Source of the DNA: Sycon ciliatum
Taxonomy: Eukaryota > Porifera > Calcarea > Leucosolenida > Sycettidae
Direction of reading: 5' to 3'
Assembly (NCBI RefSeq): GCF_964019385.1
Contig: NC_088655.1
Location: 15,434,357 to 15,498,356 of the forward strand
Length of the DNA stretch: 64,000 bases
Shown here: in pieces, positions 22,414-53,931 of the stretch
How the letters are laid out: every line of letters begins with the position of its first letter
How positions within the stretch are numbered: position 1 is the first letter of the stretch
The notes under the pieces: generated by a model
Seen by the model: only the letters and a program-made list of their open reading frames with translations
What the model was told of the DNA's origin: nothing
Database searches by the model: none
Made by a program: the position numbers and the translations under genes

Positions 22414-22748
22414 TAACTACATAATTGCCTGCACTATCACCTTGATCGCAGGTGTAAAAGAAGTGTATCACCCGTGGAGGGTGGAAGTTATCCGTCCTCG
22501 TGCAAAGCTCTCTGTGTTCATCGACACTGACTTTCACTGTGACTTTGATGCCTTGAGCCGGTTTCGTAAATGCTTTGCTGCTCATGACAAGACTTCATTG
22601 CAATTAGTTCGGCCAGTCATGCTGAGCTCCGCTGATGAGACCTAAAAAAGTTGAAACGGCTACATTGTAGCTGTCCAGACTGGAGATTGAGTATTTCCTG
22701 TGTTTCCACCAATGCATGGTACACACTACGAGTGTGGGAAGACTCGTA

Positions 22749-22991
22749 CAGTAGAGTCGCGCGCTGAAGAACGTGGAGCCCAAGAACGTCCAGCCTGAAA
22801 TACTAAGAACGCCACAGCCTAAAGCTAAGCACGGCGGACCGCGGTGTTGGTTTTCTGGGAGCTTGTGAGATACATATGATTCAGTACGGATTGTTTCATT
22901 GTTTATAAGAACGCAGCCAGATTGCTGAACAAATAAGAACGTCCCAGGCTAACCCCTTGGAAACAACGTTCTTGGGCGTGTGACTCTACTG
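22749..22991. mobile_element. TA-flanked MITE, CAGTAGAGTCGC ends
   Basis: The left end CAGTAGAGTCGCGCGC pairs with the right end gggcgtgtGACTCTACTG, and inner aagaacg/cgttctt blocks pair too. TA flanks both sides. 243 bp. Confidence 0.78.
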
Positions 22992-24910
22992 TAGCGTGTG
23001 CCAGCCTTCTGCAAGACTTAGAGAAGCGCACAAGCACACACATACTTCAAAAGTACACACACACACACACACACATACTATAACTGTGCTTGCTCACTGC
23101 CATAAACTGGCCACATCGTGACAGCAGGTGTCCCCCTCCCATTTGGAGAGGGGAGGGAAAGCAAGTACACACACACACACACACACACTTGTACTTGTTG
23201 CACACTGCCAAAACTGGTCACGTGGGTCTCCCCGGGAGAGGGGAGAGAGACTCAAAAGGAATCTTGGAAAGATGACTCAATTGGCTATTGAACCGCCCAA
23301 CGGCCGACACCCCCTGAAATCCCCAAAACTCTGGGTGGACTTGAAAATGATCCCACTTATGGGCTCACCACACCTCAGTAAGTGGGTGAGGACAAGGTGC
23401 AGAAAAGGATTGACGGCATCAGGGTATCCGTCCTGGGATCCAACTGCAGTTACCCCTGCCCCCAGTGAAGGTAATACGTGCTACTAGTGTGGGTGGCTAA
23501 ATCAGAGTGGATCTGATATTAGCTTCACTAGCACCATTGATTACACAAGAGTTAATCTAGCCAGAAGCACACACACACACACACACACACTGACAATCAA
23601 GCACCAGTCCTGCGCACGCACGCACGCACCACACAGCAACATGCCAGGAGGAGGATCTCGCATCGATGTAGCTGCTATACTTCCAAAAGCACCGCTGCAT
23701 CACCCTAAACTATGTTAGGTGTACTAACAATTTTCGAAGCAGTATACAAATAATCATGGCATAGACTATATCTCTTATACAACATGATGATGATAATGAC
23801 GATAAAGTGAAGAAAGAAGAAAATATCAGAAGTGAAGTGTGAAGCAAGGGACGACAATAGTGGCAAGATATATATAAAGGCAGAATGGACATTGAACAAA
23901 ACAAGTGAGCACTACAGGGCACGCAACATATCTGGACGTGGTGCCAGCAGAGTGTCAAAAGCAGTACGATATCGGGTCTAGGGATGATAGAGTCTGTGGC
24001 ATGGTTTGTGGACGACACGGTACGGGAAACAACAAACAACGCTGCCAATTATGTACATAAAGCACATATGAATGCATGCACGCACACACATTCGGCAAGT
24101 ATAGATAGTTACTTTCAGCAGCGGGAGCAATGGCCCAGTGGCCTGAAGGCACAATTGAACAGCCTCAATGTCCAGCAAACCTCAACAAAACAAAAGGGGG
24201 GGGGGGGGGGAGAGCAAGATGCCAACCAGATCAGGGTGATCGGTGCATGGACTACAGCTAGCAACACACGCACACACGCACAAAAAACACACTCGGTGCA
24301 GTGATGCACCTGAACACACAAAACACATGCAATGCATTCTCTCAAGTTGTGCTCGGTGAGCATGTGCGCACGCATGTTTGCAGTCACAAAACAACAAAAA
24401 CAAACACAAAACGAAGTTTAGGGAAGGTTACGCACGACACAGGAGCTCTCGGCTTCAGGCCAAACTTCCGAGGATGGAAGAAAGAGAAAGAAGAGAATAT
24501 AGAGTTAGCCTGGCTCTTGGTAGCCAACACAGAGTGGCCTCCCAGAATAGAAAAAAAGAGAATAAAGGAACACATACAAAAGCAGAAGCACAGACACACA
24601 GCGCACCCGCGCACACACACACATGTATTGCACAGCGTGGTGCGGTCTACTCCTCTGAAGATGCTGAGCGCTCCGACAAGCTTAGGTCCAGTTAGGGGGC
24701 AGGACTCCAAGCGGTAGCATGAACAGCAGCGGTGCTGGTGGGCAGCAGCAAAAGCACTTCGCGGACAGTGGAGAAGAGTCAGTGTAGCAGAATGCAGTAA
24801 AGCTCCAAGGTGGATGAAGTGGTGATGTGCGCGCACCCAAGCAACCCTCTTGCTCGGGGATCAGGCCATGCCAGGTCAGATGAAGGACGATCTCAGCCAG
24901 CAATGGCTTC
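22992..24910. other. 3' flank of PKN with CA microsatellites
   Basis: CA runs at about 23052-23075, 23168-23187 and 23571-23592, then a poly-G run at 24196-24211 and scattered CACACG. No other gene is recognised. The 3' untranslated region of PKN should begin at 24910 and run downward, but I see no clear minus-strand AATAAA close to the stop. Confidence 0.5.
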
Positions 24911-45902
<20,992 letters not shown>

Positions 45903-46099
45903 TTCAACGACCCAAGCCAAGCAGATATGGAACACAGAGAGTTTGAAAGAACCGACCCTGCACCGCACACTCCGTAGCGCGCACCGCGCGTTTGCGATCC
46001 TATTTTTTTGCCGCCTCCTACGAGCAAACGCTACAGGGACACTCAGTAGCGCACCCCATACGTTCAAAAACTAACGTTACTTGGCTACCTTCTGTGCTG

Positions 46100-46807
46100 C
46101 TGTTTGGAGCTACAGCTGCCCACACCGGCTGAGGACTTCTGAAAACTAACAACACTGTTCTTCTCCACAATCGTCCTCGAAGTCAACGACTTTACGACTA
46201 CTCGACTCCGCAGTCGGAGGTGATGTAAAAGAAAGCTGCATGAAGATTATTTTCGCCCCAGAAAATCATGTCAGCTGCGAGTGCACAAATGCCAATGCCA
46301 ATGGTCACTGCATGCAGTTTTGCAGTACGGCAGTCAGTCATGCATATGGGCATGGTTGAGGTAAAAACAGTACTGTCACTCAGTAGAGCATGCATGGTGA
46401 CCGGGGAGAACGAGTAGGGTGATCTGGTGATGTTGACCCTCGTGAGTCGTGTAGTGTGCAGACGTCACTTGCACTTGAACAGTCAGTGTCGCTTGTATGA
46501 TTGTATTCACACCTTCGACATGTCTTTCCCGTATTCATGGTATTCGGTTCAGAACGTAGATCTGCGTGCCCACTATGTCGCAAGTATGTACCATGATTGT
46601 GCTAGTGCAGTCTGTATGCACTGCCACCATGGCCACTGGCACCACACTGCATGCCCACACTGGGCCACAGCAGCAGCGTGCTAGCATGCTGCACATAATC
46701 GTCATTCACCATTTTTGGCAGTGTGTTATCATGGTTATCTGGTTAGATGTACCGCGGTACCGGTACATGTATGTGTGGTAGTCATGACCACTGTCACTAT
46801 GCACGCT
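46100..46807. other. 5' flank of PKN
   Basis: No gene seen. It presumably contains the PKN promoter, but no TATA box or initiator can be assigned with confidence. Confidence 0.4.
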
Positions 46808-46976
46808 ATGCGGATAAGGCCGGCAGAAAAATTGGCTGAATTCGGTACTTTTTCTGGTAGGTTTCATGCATGTTTGGTATGTGGATAAAGAAATGGAGCA
46901 GAATTCGCCGGGAATTGCCCGCCATAAGGTTTGTATGGTTCTGCCAATTTCACTGTATTTCGAGCATTATCCGCAC
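46808..46976. repeat. dispersed ~170-bp repeat, GCGGATAA ends (copy 1)
   Basis: Runs from gcggataaggccgg to cattatccgc. The core (tttggtatgtggata, ggagcagaattc, ataaggtttgtatggttct, tttcactg, tcgagcattat) recurs at 51400-51560 on the other strand and at 59845-60025. Short inverted ends GCGGATAA/TTATCCGC suggest a MITE related to the 47919-49461 element. Confidence 0.65.
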
Positions 46977-47646
46977 ACCCCTAACTGTCACTGATCGATG
47001 CCGTCATCATAGTGTTATATTTTTTTATACATGTACATACATGTACACTGTAAAAATGATTCCTTGCCGTGGTTGGCTAACACCCTCTCTCTTTGTATTG
47101 GCCGGTGCTCTGTGCTATGAGATGCTGTAATAAATAAATAAATAAATGAATAAATACACTGTACATAATGTCTGTACATGGATAATGATGACAGCATAGC
47201 ACAACGAGGCGGATGTCATTATTAATTTTGCCTATTTTGGCTTTGGGGTTTATTTTGAAGTGGCAACAGAGTGAATAGTGTACTCCACAGCGCGGCGCAG
47301 CAGCACCAGTACTGTAGACTGGTATACGATACGTACATGTACATGTACATGTACATGATTGGTTTCAAGAAAACAAGCCCAGGCTTGCGAATTAGATGGT
47401 TTGGAGGCAACAGCGCTGTGAATGGCCAATGGTCCTCAGCGCTGTGAATGGCCAATGGTCCTCAGCGCTTGTTCACTGTTCAGCACCTCCATAAACGAAA
47501 CTGACTCCAGCTGCTATCTGCTGTTCTCCAGGTGTGTGTCGCGCTAGAAACGGAGCGTCTCTGTAAGTATGTTTGTATCCCTGGTGATGTTTGTGCCTGG
47601 AGAGAACTATAATTATTATAACTTATAAGTATAAGTGGTGCTCTTC
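46977..47646. other. non-coding stretch
   Basis: Short (TAAA)n and (ACATGT)n runs at about 47128-47155 and 47335-47356, and a 26-bp tandem duplication (gcgctgtgaatggccaatggtcctca) near 47412-47465. No gene seen. Confidence 0.5.
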
Positions 47647-47853
47647 CAGGGGCGTCGGACACGGTGCGGTCACTACGGTATTGACCGTACCACTTTTTTC
47701 CCCAGGTACCCTGTGAATGAATAAAATACTATAAATACACTGATCTGGGATCTAAATTTCCAAAATTTTCGGCTCAGCCACCCCTCTCCCCACGAGTGAA
47801 ATGTACTTTAGATGGCTGACCGTACCACACTAAAATACCTTCCGACGCCCCTG
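47647..47853. mobile_element. hAT-like MITE, CAGGGGCGTCGGA ends
   Basis: The left end CAGGGGCGTCGGACACGGTG pairs with the right end TCCGACGCCCCTG, and gaccgtaccac appears in both arms. Same family and size (207 bp) as 9916-10115 (200 bp). Confidence 0.7.
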
Positions 47854-47918
47854 TCTTCAGGCACAATCTTCCTCAGCCTAGTCAAGCTCAACTGATGATC
47901 GAGGGGTGAATTCCCCGA

Positions 47919-49461
47919 ATAATGCTCCGAAAATGTTCGTATAATGCTGATCATAATGCTCCAAAAAACTACCCTGTAATGCTGATTATAATGCTTCAAC
48001 AAGGGCTATAATGCTCTTGGTTTGGAACAAAAATGGAAAAAGGCTGCACATTGTCAAAACTTCCAGGAAAGGATGCATTTAGCCGATTGGCCTCTGAAAC
48101 TGCTACAACACCTCTCACCAGCTCTACCACTTCTTAGCAATATAACACATGATCGCGTCTCCATTGGTTGCTCTCCATTGCAACTTTGATGCAGGGCTGT
48201 GGCTCAATGGTGGGTGTATCAAATCGTTTCCCTTGCTTATCCATGCAGTGAAAGGTGAACCCATTATTTCTGGTGATCATTTGGATGTTGGAAGCTTATC
48301 ATGGGAAGTGGTATTCCTGCCTGCAGAAAAGCTGTCACTGCTTCCACTCTGTGAAAAATGTCTTCATCTGAAACAGCTCACGTGAGGCCAGTTCCTGAGG
48401 GACGATCTCAGATCGAGATCCCTCCCATTTGTGGAAATCCTGAAAACACGGGGTCAGAAGTTATTTCGCCGTTCTACATCCTCTGCTTGTTGTTGTTGTT
48501 GTTGTTGTTTATTTATTTTACATCGCATGGCAAACGGGCAGTTCTGCCCAATATTATGAAAGCGATGACAACAAAAGCTTGCGCTGTCTCCTTCTCCTGA
48601 GGTTGCGTGGAGACAAATGGTTGGCCACAATACTCTTCTTTTCTGATAGCACTTCACTTTAGGCCTTGCATCACAATCGTCCACGACGAACTGTACGTGC
48701 TTCAACAGGAAGACACGCGCTCCTGAGCACTCAAATCGACTTGGCGCTGCGTCCATGAGAAATTCTAGTTCTTTTCGAGCCTGCTGAGCTGGACTCGGCA
48801 AAGGCAGTTATTTGGAACAAGCTCTTTCTGGTTATAGCCGCTCCTTCATCCAAATGTATCAATGGATCAGTGTTTACTTCAGTATCGCTAGAGATGCTAT
48901 GGCCAGAGCCTATAGTATGGCATAACAGGAAAACTCCTCTTCGTCTGTTTGATATTCACTTCGCGTACACCTAGTCTCCTCCGTGACCTGGTGATTCTCC
49001 ATGACTTCTAAAAAAGAACTCCTCGTAAATCATCGTTACGGATTTTGTGTAACAGCCTCAGTTGCAATAATTATTATTAATATTTGCAAATTGGGCATGC
49101 TACATTGCCTGTACTTCAACGAAGTACATCATGGTACATTTACCTGACTATGTACATAAAGACTTTATGTAGCAATGGCATTACATGCACATGTATGTAG
49201 TCAGGTAAATGTAGCATTAGTGCTAAAGGTGTTGCGTGTCTACAAATCACAAAGTCATGTGCTGGTACAACACGTGGTGTTGCACCTCATGGCTTTAGCC
49301 GATTGTTGCAAAAAAACCCTGATATTTCCCGACATTATCCACTATTAAACTCGTTATGCCGCTCAAACCTCACATAATGCTCGTCTTGTTCCTTTCTAAT
49401 GCTCTGATGCTCGGATCGTCTCATAATGCCGAATATAATGCCGGCATTATCCGCTGGACCC
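47919..49461. mobile_element. DNA-transposon-like element with sub-terminal ATAATGCT array
   Basis: The left part has five AATGCT words at irregular 12-30 bp spacing. The right end cataatgccgaatataatgc...CATTATCCGCTGGACCC mirrors the left end of the second copy (GGGTCCAGCGGATAATGC at 63660). Arrays of short sub-terminal repeats are usually transposase-binding sites. A plus-strand frame (48149-48385, SPLVALHCNFDAGLWLN) is preserved in the second copy at 63899. No catalytic domain is recognised. Family unknown. Confidence 0.55.
49135..49213. repeat. imperfect hairpin, 16-bp perfect outer stem
   Basis: TACATTTACCTGACTA at 49135-49150 and its exact complement at 49198-49213. The inner tgtacataaagactttatgta also folds. 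It lies inside the 47919-49461 element. Confidence 0.8.
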
Positions 49462-49857
49462 TGGCAGGGAGTGGTACTTTCTTGCAGGTTTGCGAGTGGA
49501 CGGTTCGATGGACTTCTCGTGTGCTCTGGATCGCAGTCGTGAGTCAGTCAAGTGAGACAAGTCGGCAGGAAAAGCGCGAGCTCCCATGTAGGAAGCAACA
49601 CACAATTCCCCAAGACCAAGTATCGCCGAAGTCGCACCAACCTCTTCAAAACAAGGTTTATCTACTGTACAATCATACTGTACACTCATGTAGATCTACA
49701 TTAAATTTTTGTTGGTTGACAGCATGTAACAAGGTGGAGGACACCGTGTTCGGAAACAGTGACCTTTCCACCAGGGAGTAGTACAATACGTATTGTACAT
49801 GTACTACTCCCTGCTTTCTACAACCATGCACGGTTGGTAGAGCCTCGGTCGGTTGCG

Positions 49858-50777
49858 ACCAGGGAGTCGTAAAAGGCTTTTAAAGGGGAAGTATACCCTA
49901 AAATCAAATTTTCACCAGTTGTAGTCTTCTGGGTGCTGAGTCGAATGGTCTTGGTCCGAGGAAGCTGCGACGCTCCCTTCCTACTTGAATCCCAATCGAA
50001 CTCGCGCACTTCCACCGAAACTGGGTGACTGCGCCCTACTAGATGGGGATTTGTATGCAAAATGTCACTAAAAGCGCCATTTCGTTCTTATAAAAGCACG
50101 GATGACCGCGATTGGCCCATATGTTGTAGTCTTTTGGACGCTGAGTCGACTGGTTTTGGTCCGAAAAGCCTGCGATGCAGCGTTCCTCCTTTATTCCCAA
50201 TCGAACATGGTTGAACAAGCGGTCACGTGCTCCTGGGTGCCCAAATCACCTGGTCACCGCGCCAGCACAGGCCCAGCAGGCGACAACTTTCACACCAAGG
50301 TTCAACTCGAGTTCAACTCGAGTGACAGGACTGCACCCAGAAAAGGTCAAACAGGCTAGTAAGTTGTACCCTGCAGGCACGGTGACCAGCTGACTGGTGT
50401 ACGCAGGAGCACGTGACCGCTTGTTCAACCATGTTCGATTGGGAATAAAGGAGGAACGCTGCATCGCAGCCTTTTCGAACCAAAACCAGTCGACTCAGCG
50501 TCCAAAAGACTACAACATATGGGCCAATCGCGGTCATCCGTGCTTTTATAAGAACGAAATGGCGCTTTTAGTGACATTTTGCATACAAATCCCCATCTAG
50601 TAGGGCGCAGTCACCCAGTTTCGGTGGAAGTGCGCGAGTTCGATTGGGATTCAAGTAGGAAGGGAGCGTCTCAGCTTCCTCGGACCAAGACCATTCGACT
50701 CAGCACCCCGAAGACTACAACTGGTGAAAATTTGATTTTAGGGTATACTTCCCCTTTAAGTTTTACGACTCCCTGGT
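49858..50777. repeat. 17-bp inverted repeats enclosing the foldback copy 2
   Basis: ACCAGGGAGTCGTAAAA at 49858-49874 and its exact complement at 50761-50777, with further partial pairing outside (ggttgcg / tgtgacc). The motif matches the palindrome at 2376-2417. The foldback element therefore appears to have inserted into a small palindromic element. Confidence 0.8.
49884..50755. mobile_element. long foldback element with TTAA target (copy 2)
   Basis: Begins AGGGGAAGTATACCC and ends GGGTATACTTCCCCT. TTAA sits on both sides (49880-49883 and 50756-50759). Arms of about 390 bp are nearly perfectly complementary around a ~100-bp centre. It is close to copy 1 at 12381-13230 but has a short insertion and a duplicated ttcaactcgag in the centre. 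Each arm consists of two diverged ~200-bp subunits. No coding capacity. Confidence 0.9.
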
Positions 50778-51399
50778 TGTGACCATCTGAACCGTAGTCT
50801 CGCGTAGATCAATGGGTTTTACTTTTACTTAGACCCAGACAGTATCATGTATGAATAGTCTACCAAGCGAGTTCTGTACTCTGATACTGAGATGTTGCCA
50901 ACACTGATCGACACTACTGTATTTTGAGAACTATTTTGACTGAGCTCCATGCATTGCAGCCTTGTCATTGTTGAAAGCCTTGAAAAGACTATCTTCGCAG
51001 GCGTCCGCAGTCCTTTGGCTACACAAATAAATAATTCAAAATGCACATGATACACCATTGCAGACTCTGAGAGGCTCTGAGTTGTAGTGTGAGTTTTTCT
51101 TGTTTTTCTTGCTCAGTGCAGTGCGTCAGGCAACCTGGGGACGCTGTTTGCCACGCCAGCTCAAATACATACATGTACATATTGTGCACCCACTCAACTT
51201 TTATGTTTATGTATCTATGTCATTCGGATCTTCTCAAGTTGTACATTGTACTGTTGAGATACCGAATTCAAAAAAATCAATACCATACCATACATCCATA
51301 CATGCACATTGTATAATATATATTTTAAATAATGTAGGTATCCTCCAAATATCACCTGCCAACTGTACATAATGTGTTCGCTAGTAGCCCTTGACGGGA
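50778..51399. other. non-coding stretch
   Basis: Nothing recognised. Confidence 0.45.
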
Positions 51400-51560
51400 G
51401 ATACTCGAAAAGTGGCAAATTCTGCTCAAACAACAGTGAAACTGGCAAATTCTGCTCGAAAAGCAGTGAAATTGGCAAACTACCCCATACAAACCTTATA
51501 GCAGGCACCTCCTTGCTCCATTTCCTTATCCACATACATGTATGTGGATAAGGAGCAAGG
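51400..51560. repeat. dispersed ~170-bp repeat (copy 2, inverted), with 30-bp palindrome
   Basis: Minus-strand relative of 46808-46976, with the gcaaattctgctc/aaacagtgaaactg segment duplicated inside. At 51524-51553 lies a perfect 30-bp palindrome centred on catacatgtatg with ccttatcc arms. Confidence 0.65.
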
Positions 51561-51626
51561 ACTGAAAAATTGCCTGAAAAGATGAGTTAACATTCATTGA
51601 GTGACAGTCAGTAATCAGTATCCCAA

Positions 51627-52220
51627 TCAGTGCCCAACTCCGATGCCCGCTCCATCGTGGAGGGACAAACCAATGAGCCGTCGGCGAGATCCACGCAGCC
51701 GAAGGTCGACAGCACGAAAGATTGCGAACTGGGTGCGAACACGAACCCATGCCATCACAGCTGACAGACGCGTATGACCTCCCCCATTTGTGTGCAAGCT
51801 GACTGGCCAGGCGCCGCTGGTAGGCAGCATACTCAGTACTCGCGATGAAGTACAGCATCGGTTGGTGCGAACAAGAGGAGTAAACGATGCACGCAACTCC
51901 TCGCTCACATGGCCATACTTCTTCTTCTTCTTGCTTTCTGCTGCTTTCCGATCGATGGCTTCCCAAGATGACCGGCGGTAGCTGGGTGCATCAGCTTCAA
52001 CGATGCGACTGTCGAACAATGCCACCCGGCTACCCTCCCAGACACCCCGGGCTGACCAATCAGCTTGCAGGGCAGGAAGGTTGTTCCAGCCACCCCTGTG
52101 GCAATCTAACCCATGCTGCAGGGTGAAGCGAGCGCCGCAACCATTGCACTCAGCAGGAAGATGCATGGGCTCGCGCCCATATCTGATGGCGAGCTGATCC
52201 CGGAACTGTACAGACGACAT
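51627..52220 (-). pseudogene. C-terminal part of a LINE (non-LTR) polymerase protein
   Basis: A 197-codon frame beginning VQFRDQLAIRYGREP, with a Cys/His cluster CNGCGARFTLQHGLDCHRGG, then RGVWEGSRVALFDSRIVEAD, SFTPLV and SAVMAWVRVRTQFAIFRA. This order matches the region downstream of the reverse transcriptase in many invertebrate LINE proteins. After the HRGG motif the family usually has about 45 more residues (an RHNEVRD-type segment) that are missing here. No reverse transcriptase is seen upstream, so this is a 5'-truncated remnant. Confidence 0.65.
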
Positions 52221-52469
52221 GTCATAACCTTCTTGACGTAGAGGGAGAACGGTGAGCCATCACTCTTCTATATCGATTATCGCCCTCCACTATTTCTTGT
52301 GATCTTGACTGGTCCTACTTCGAAGTATATTATTACCCATATCGCCGTAGTATCGACCGCTTGTATCGACCACTTACATTGTAATTTTTCGACTTTGGAA
52401 GGACATAGCAATTTCCTCTCCACTTCAAAAAGAAAATTTGAAAGAAAGAAGACAAAGGAAGAGAACAAG

Positions 52470-52535
52470 AAAGATTCGAACCGACAACAGTATGAATCTC
52501 ATGCAACCCCTTGTACCACCCAGCCACTGTGCTGC
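52470..52535 (-). ncRNA. tRNA-like A/B-box sequence, likely tRNA-derived SINE
   Basis: On the minus strand an A-box-like gtggctgggtgg lies 33 bp before a perfect B box ggttcgaatc, followed by a CT-rich tail. Stems do not form a good cloverleaf. Comparable to 39951-40021. Confidence 0.35.
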
Positions 52536-53315
52536 AGATGCTGAACCCTGTTGTTCTTACAGTCTTGTACCCAAAATAGGCAACATCCTATGTACACTAT
52601 AGTACAAATGCTATACTAAAAACTAAAAAAGGTTAAAATAGCTCCTAAAGGATCAAATTGTGGAGTTATGGCAAAGGAATCGTGATAAATAGGATATTGA
52701 CCTCGACTTCGGTTTATGTTTCCCATATACATGTAGGCCCCGTCTTGGTCAATATCTTATACGTAGTAGTCGAGAATACAATGTACATGACATAGTTGTA
52801 CTGTCTTGTACTTATAGTCAGGAACACTGTGTTCCTCATGATTTATACGACCTACTTCCGAAGGGATGTCAATTGAGTGATAATCCTATCCTTTCAATGT
52901 TCTTACATCTTTCCTTTTCCACCAGGCCTCCTCCTTGGGTTCCCATTTTCTCTCTAGCTACTCTCTTGTACCTTCTTGCTATTATTCACTCATGTGGGGC
53001 TTTGGATAAATCGTGGATTACTCAGGAATGATACAGGCAGTAGCGGTAGCACAAGGCGGACGGCGCAGTGTTATGGAATATAGTCGCGAATGGTTGCAGT
53101 CAGGAACACTGTTTTCCACTTACATGTACATGTCATGTACATGATAACACAGACAGTCAGTGTGTCCTCCGACTCCTCCGCCATGTGCTATGCTGTCACC
53201 ATCATCATACAATTATGTACCTGCCACTTGATTTGTGGTGCTTACTAGTCCTTGAACCCCATAGCCGCATGGGTCATTGCTGATTAGCCTTTCAGTGTAC
53301 ATTGTAGCTGTCGTC
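52536..53315. other. non-coding stretch
   Basis: Nothing recognised up to the BEL/Pao target duplication at 53316. Confidence 0.45.
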
Positions 53316-53320
53316 ACTGT

Positions 53321-53552
53321 TGTTGTGACTAGAGTCTAGACTCTCTTAGTTCCACAACATAACTAACTTCATAAGGACTGGGATTAATTCTCATTCAGTA
53401 CTACATGACTTACTCTAATCTCTAATCATCAAGAAGCTAGGTAAAACCATAAAAGCCATCAAAACAAACAAAAGGGCTAATGCTACGTGGACGATAACGT
53501 CACACAAACATACACGTGATATTATGTACAACTTCGTGATGTAATCACGACA
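53321..53552 (-). repeat. BEL/Pao 3' LTR
   Basis: Long terminal repeat at the 3' end in element orientation, almost identical to the 59519-59757 copy. Confidence 0.95.
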
Positions 53553-53931
53553 TTCCCACACACAGGTGGAGAGATCAATCACAAAAGACCTGGTGACCAA
53601 AGGGAGAAAGATTATAATAGCGCATAAGAACCGTGTATTTAGGTGATTATTATTATTTGGGTATTGTTAATGTTAACTAGGGCAGTCCCCACAGACGCAT
53701 GTCTCCTGACAGGCTACGCTAATGATGTGACATATCTTGTGAACCAAATTGCGAAGGTACTGAAGAGCAAGGACACATAAGTCATGGAGCCATACTACAC
53801 CCTAGTGCCAAAGTAGTGAGTGGGAGAGCAAGTTGGCAGAGGAAAAGAAAACTCGACTAAAAAGGGGGGTGAACATAATTATACAGCTTGAGTGGATGAT
53901 AGCTGATTGAGACAGACACCAGCATGGTGAA

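Noticed and set aside
24384-24836. 150-codon minus frame just downstream of the PKN stop
   Set aside because: Cys/Phe/His-rich without motifs, with competing plus-strand frames. It lies in the PKN 3' flank.
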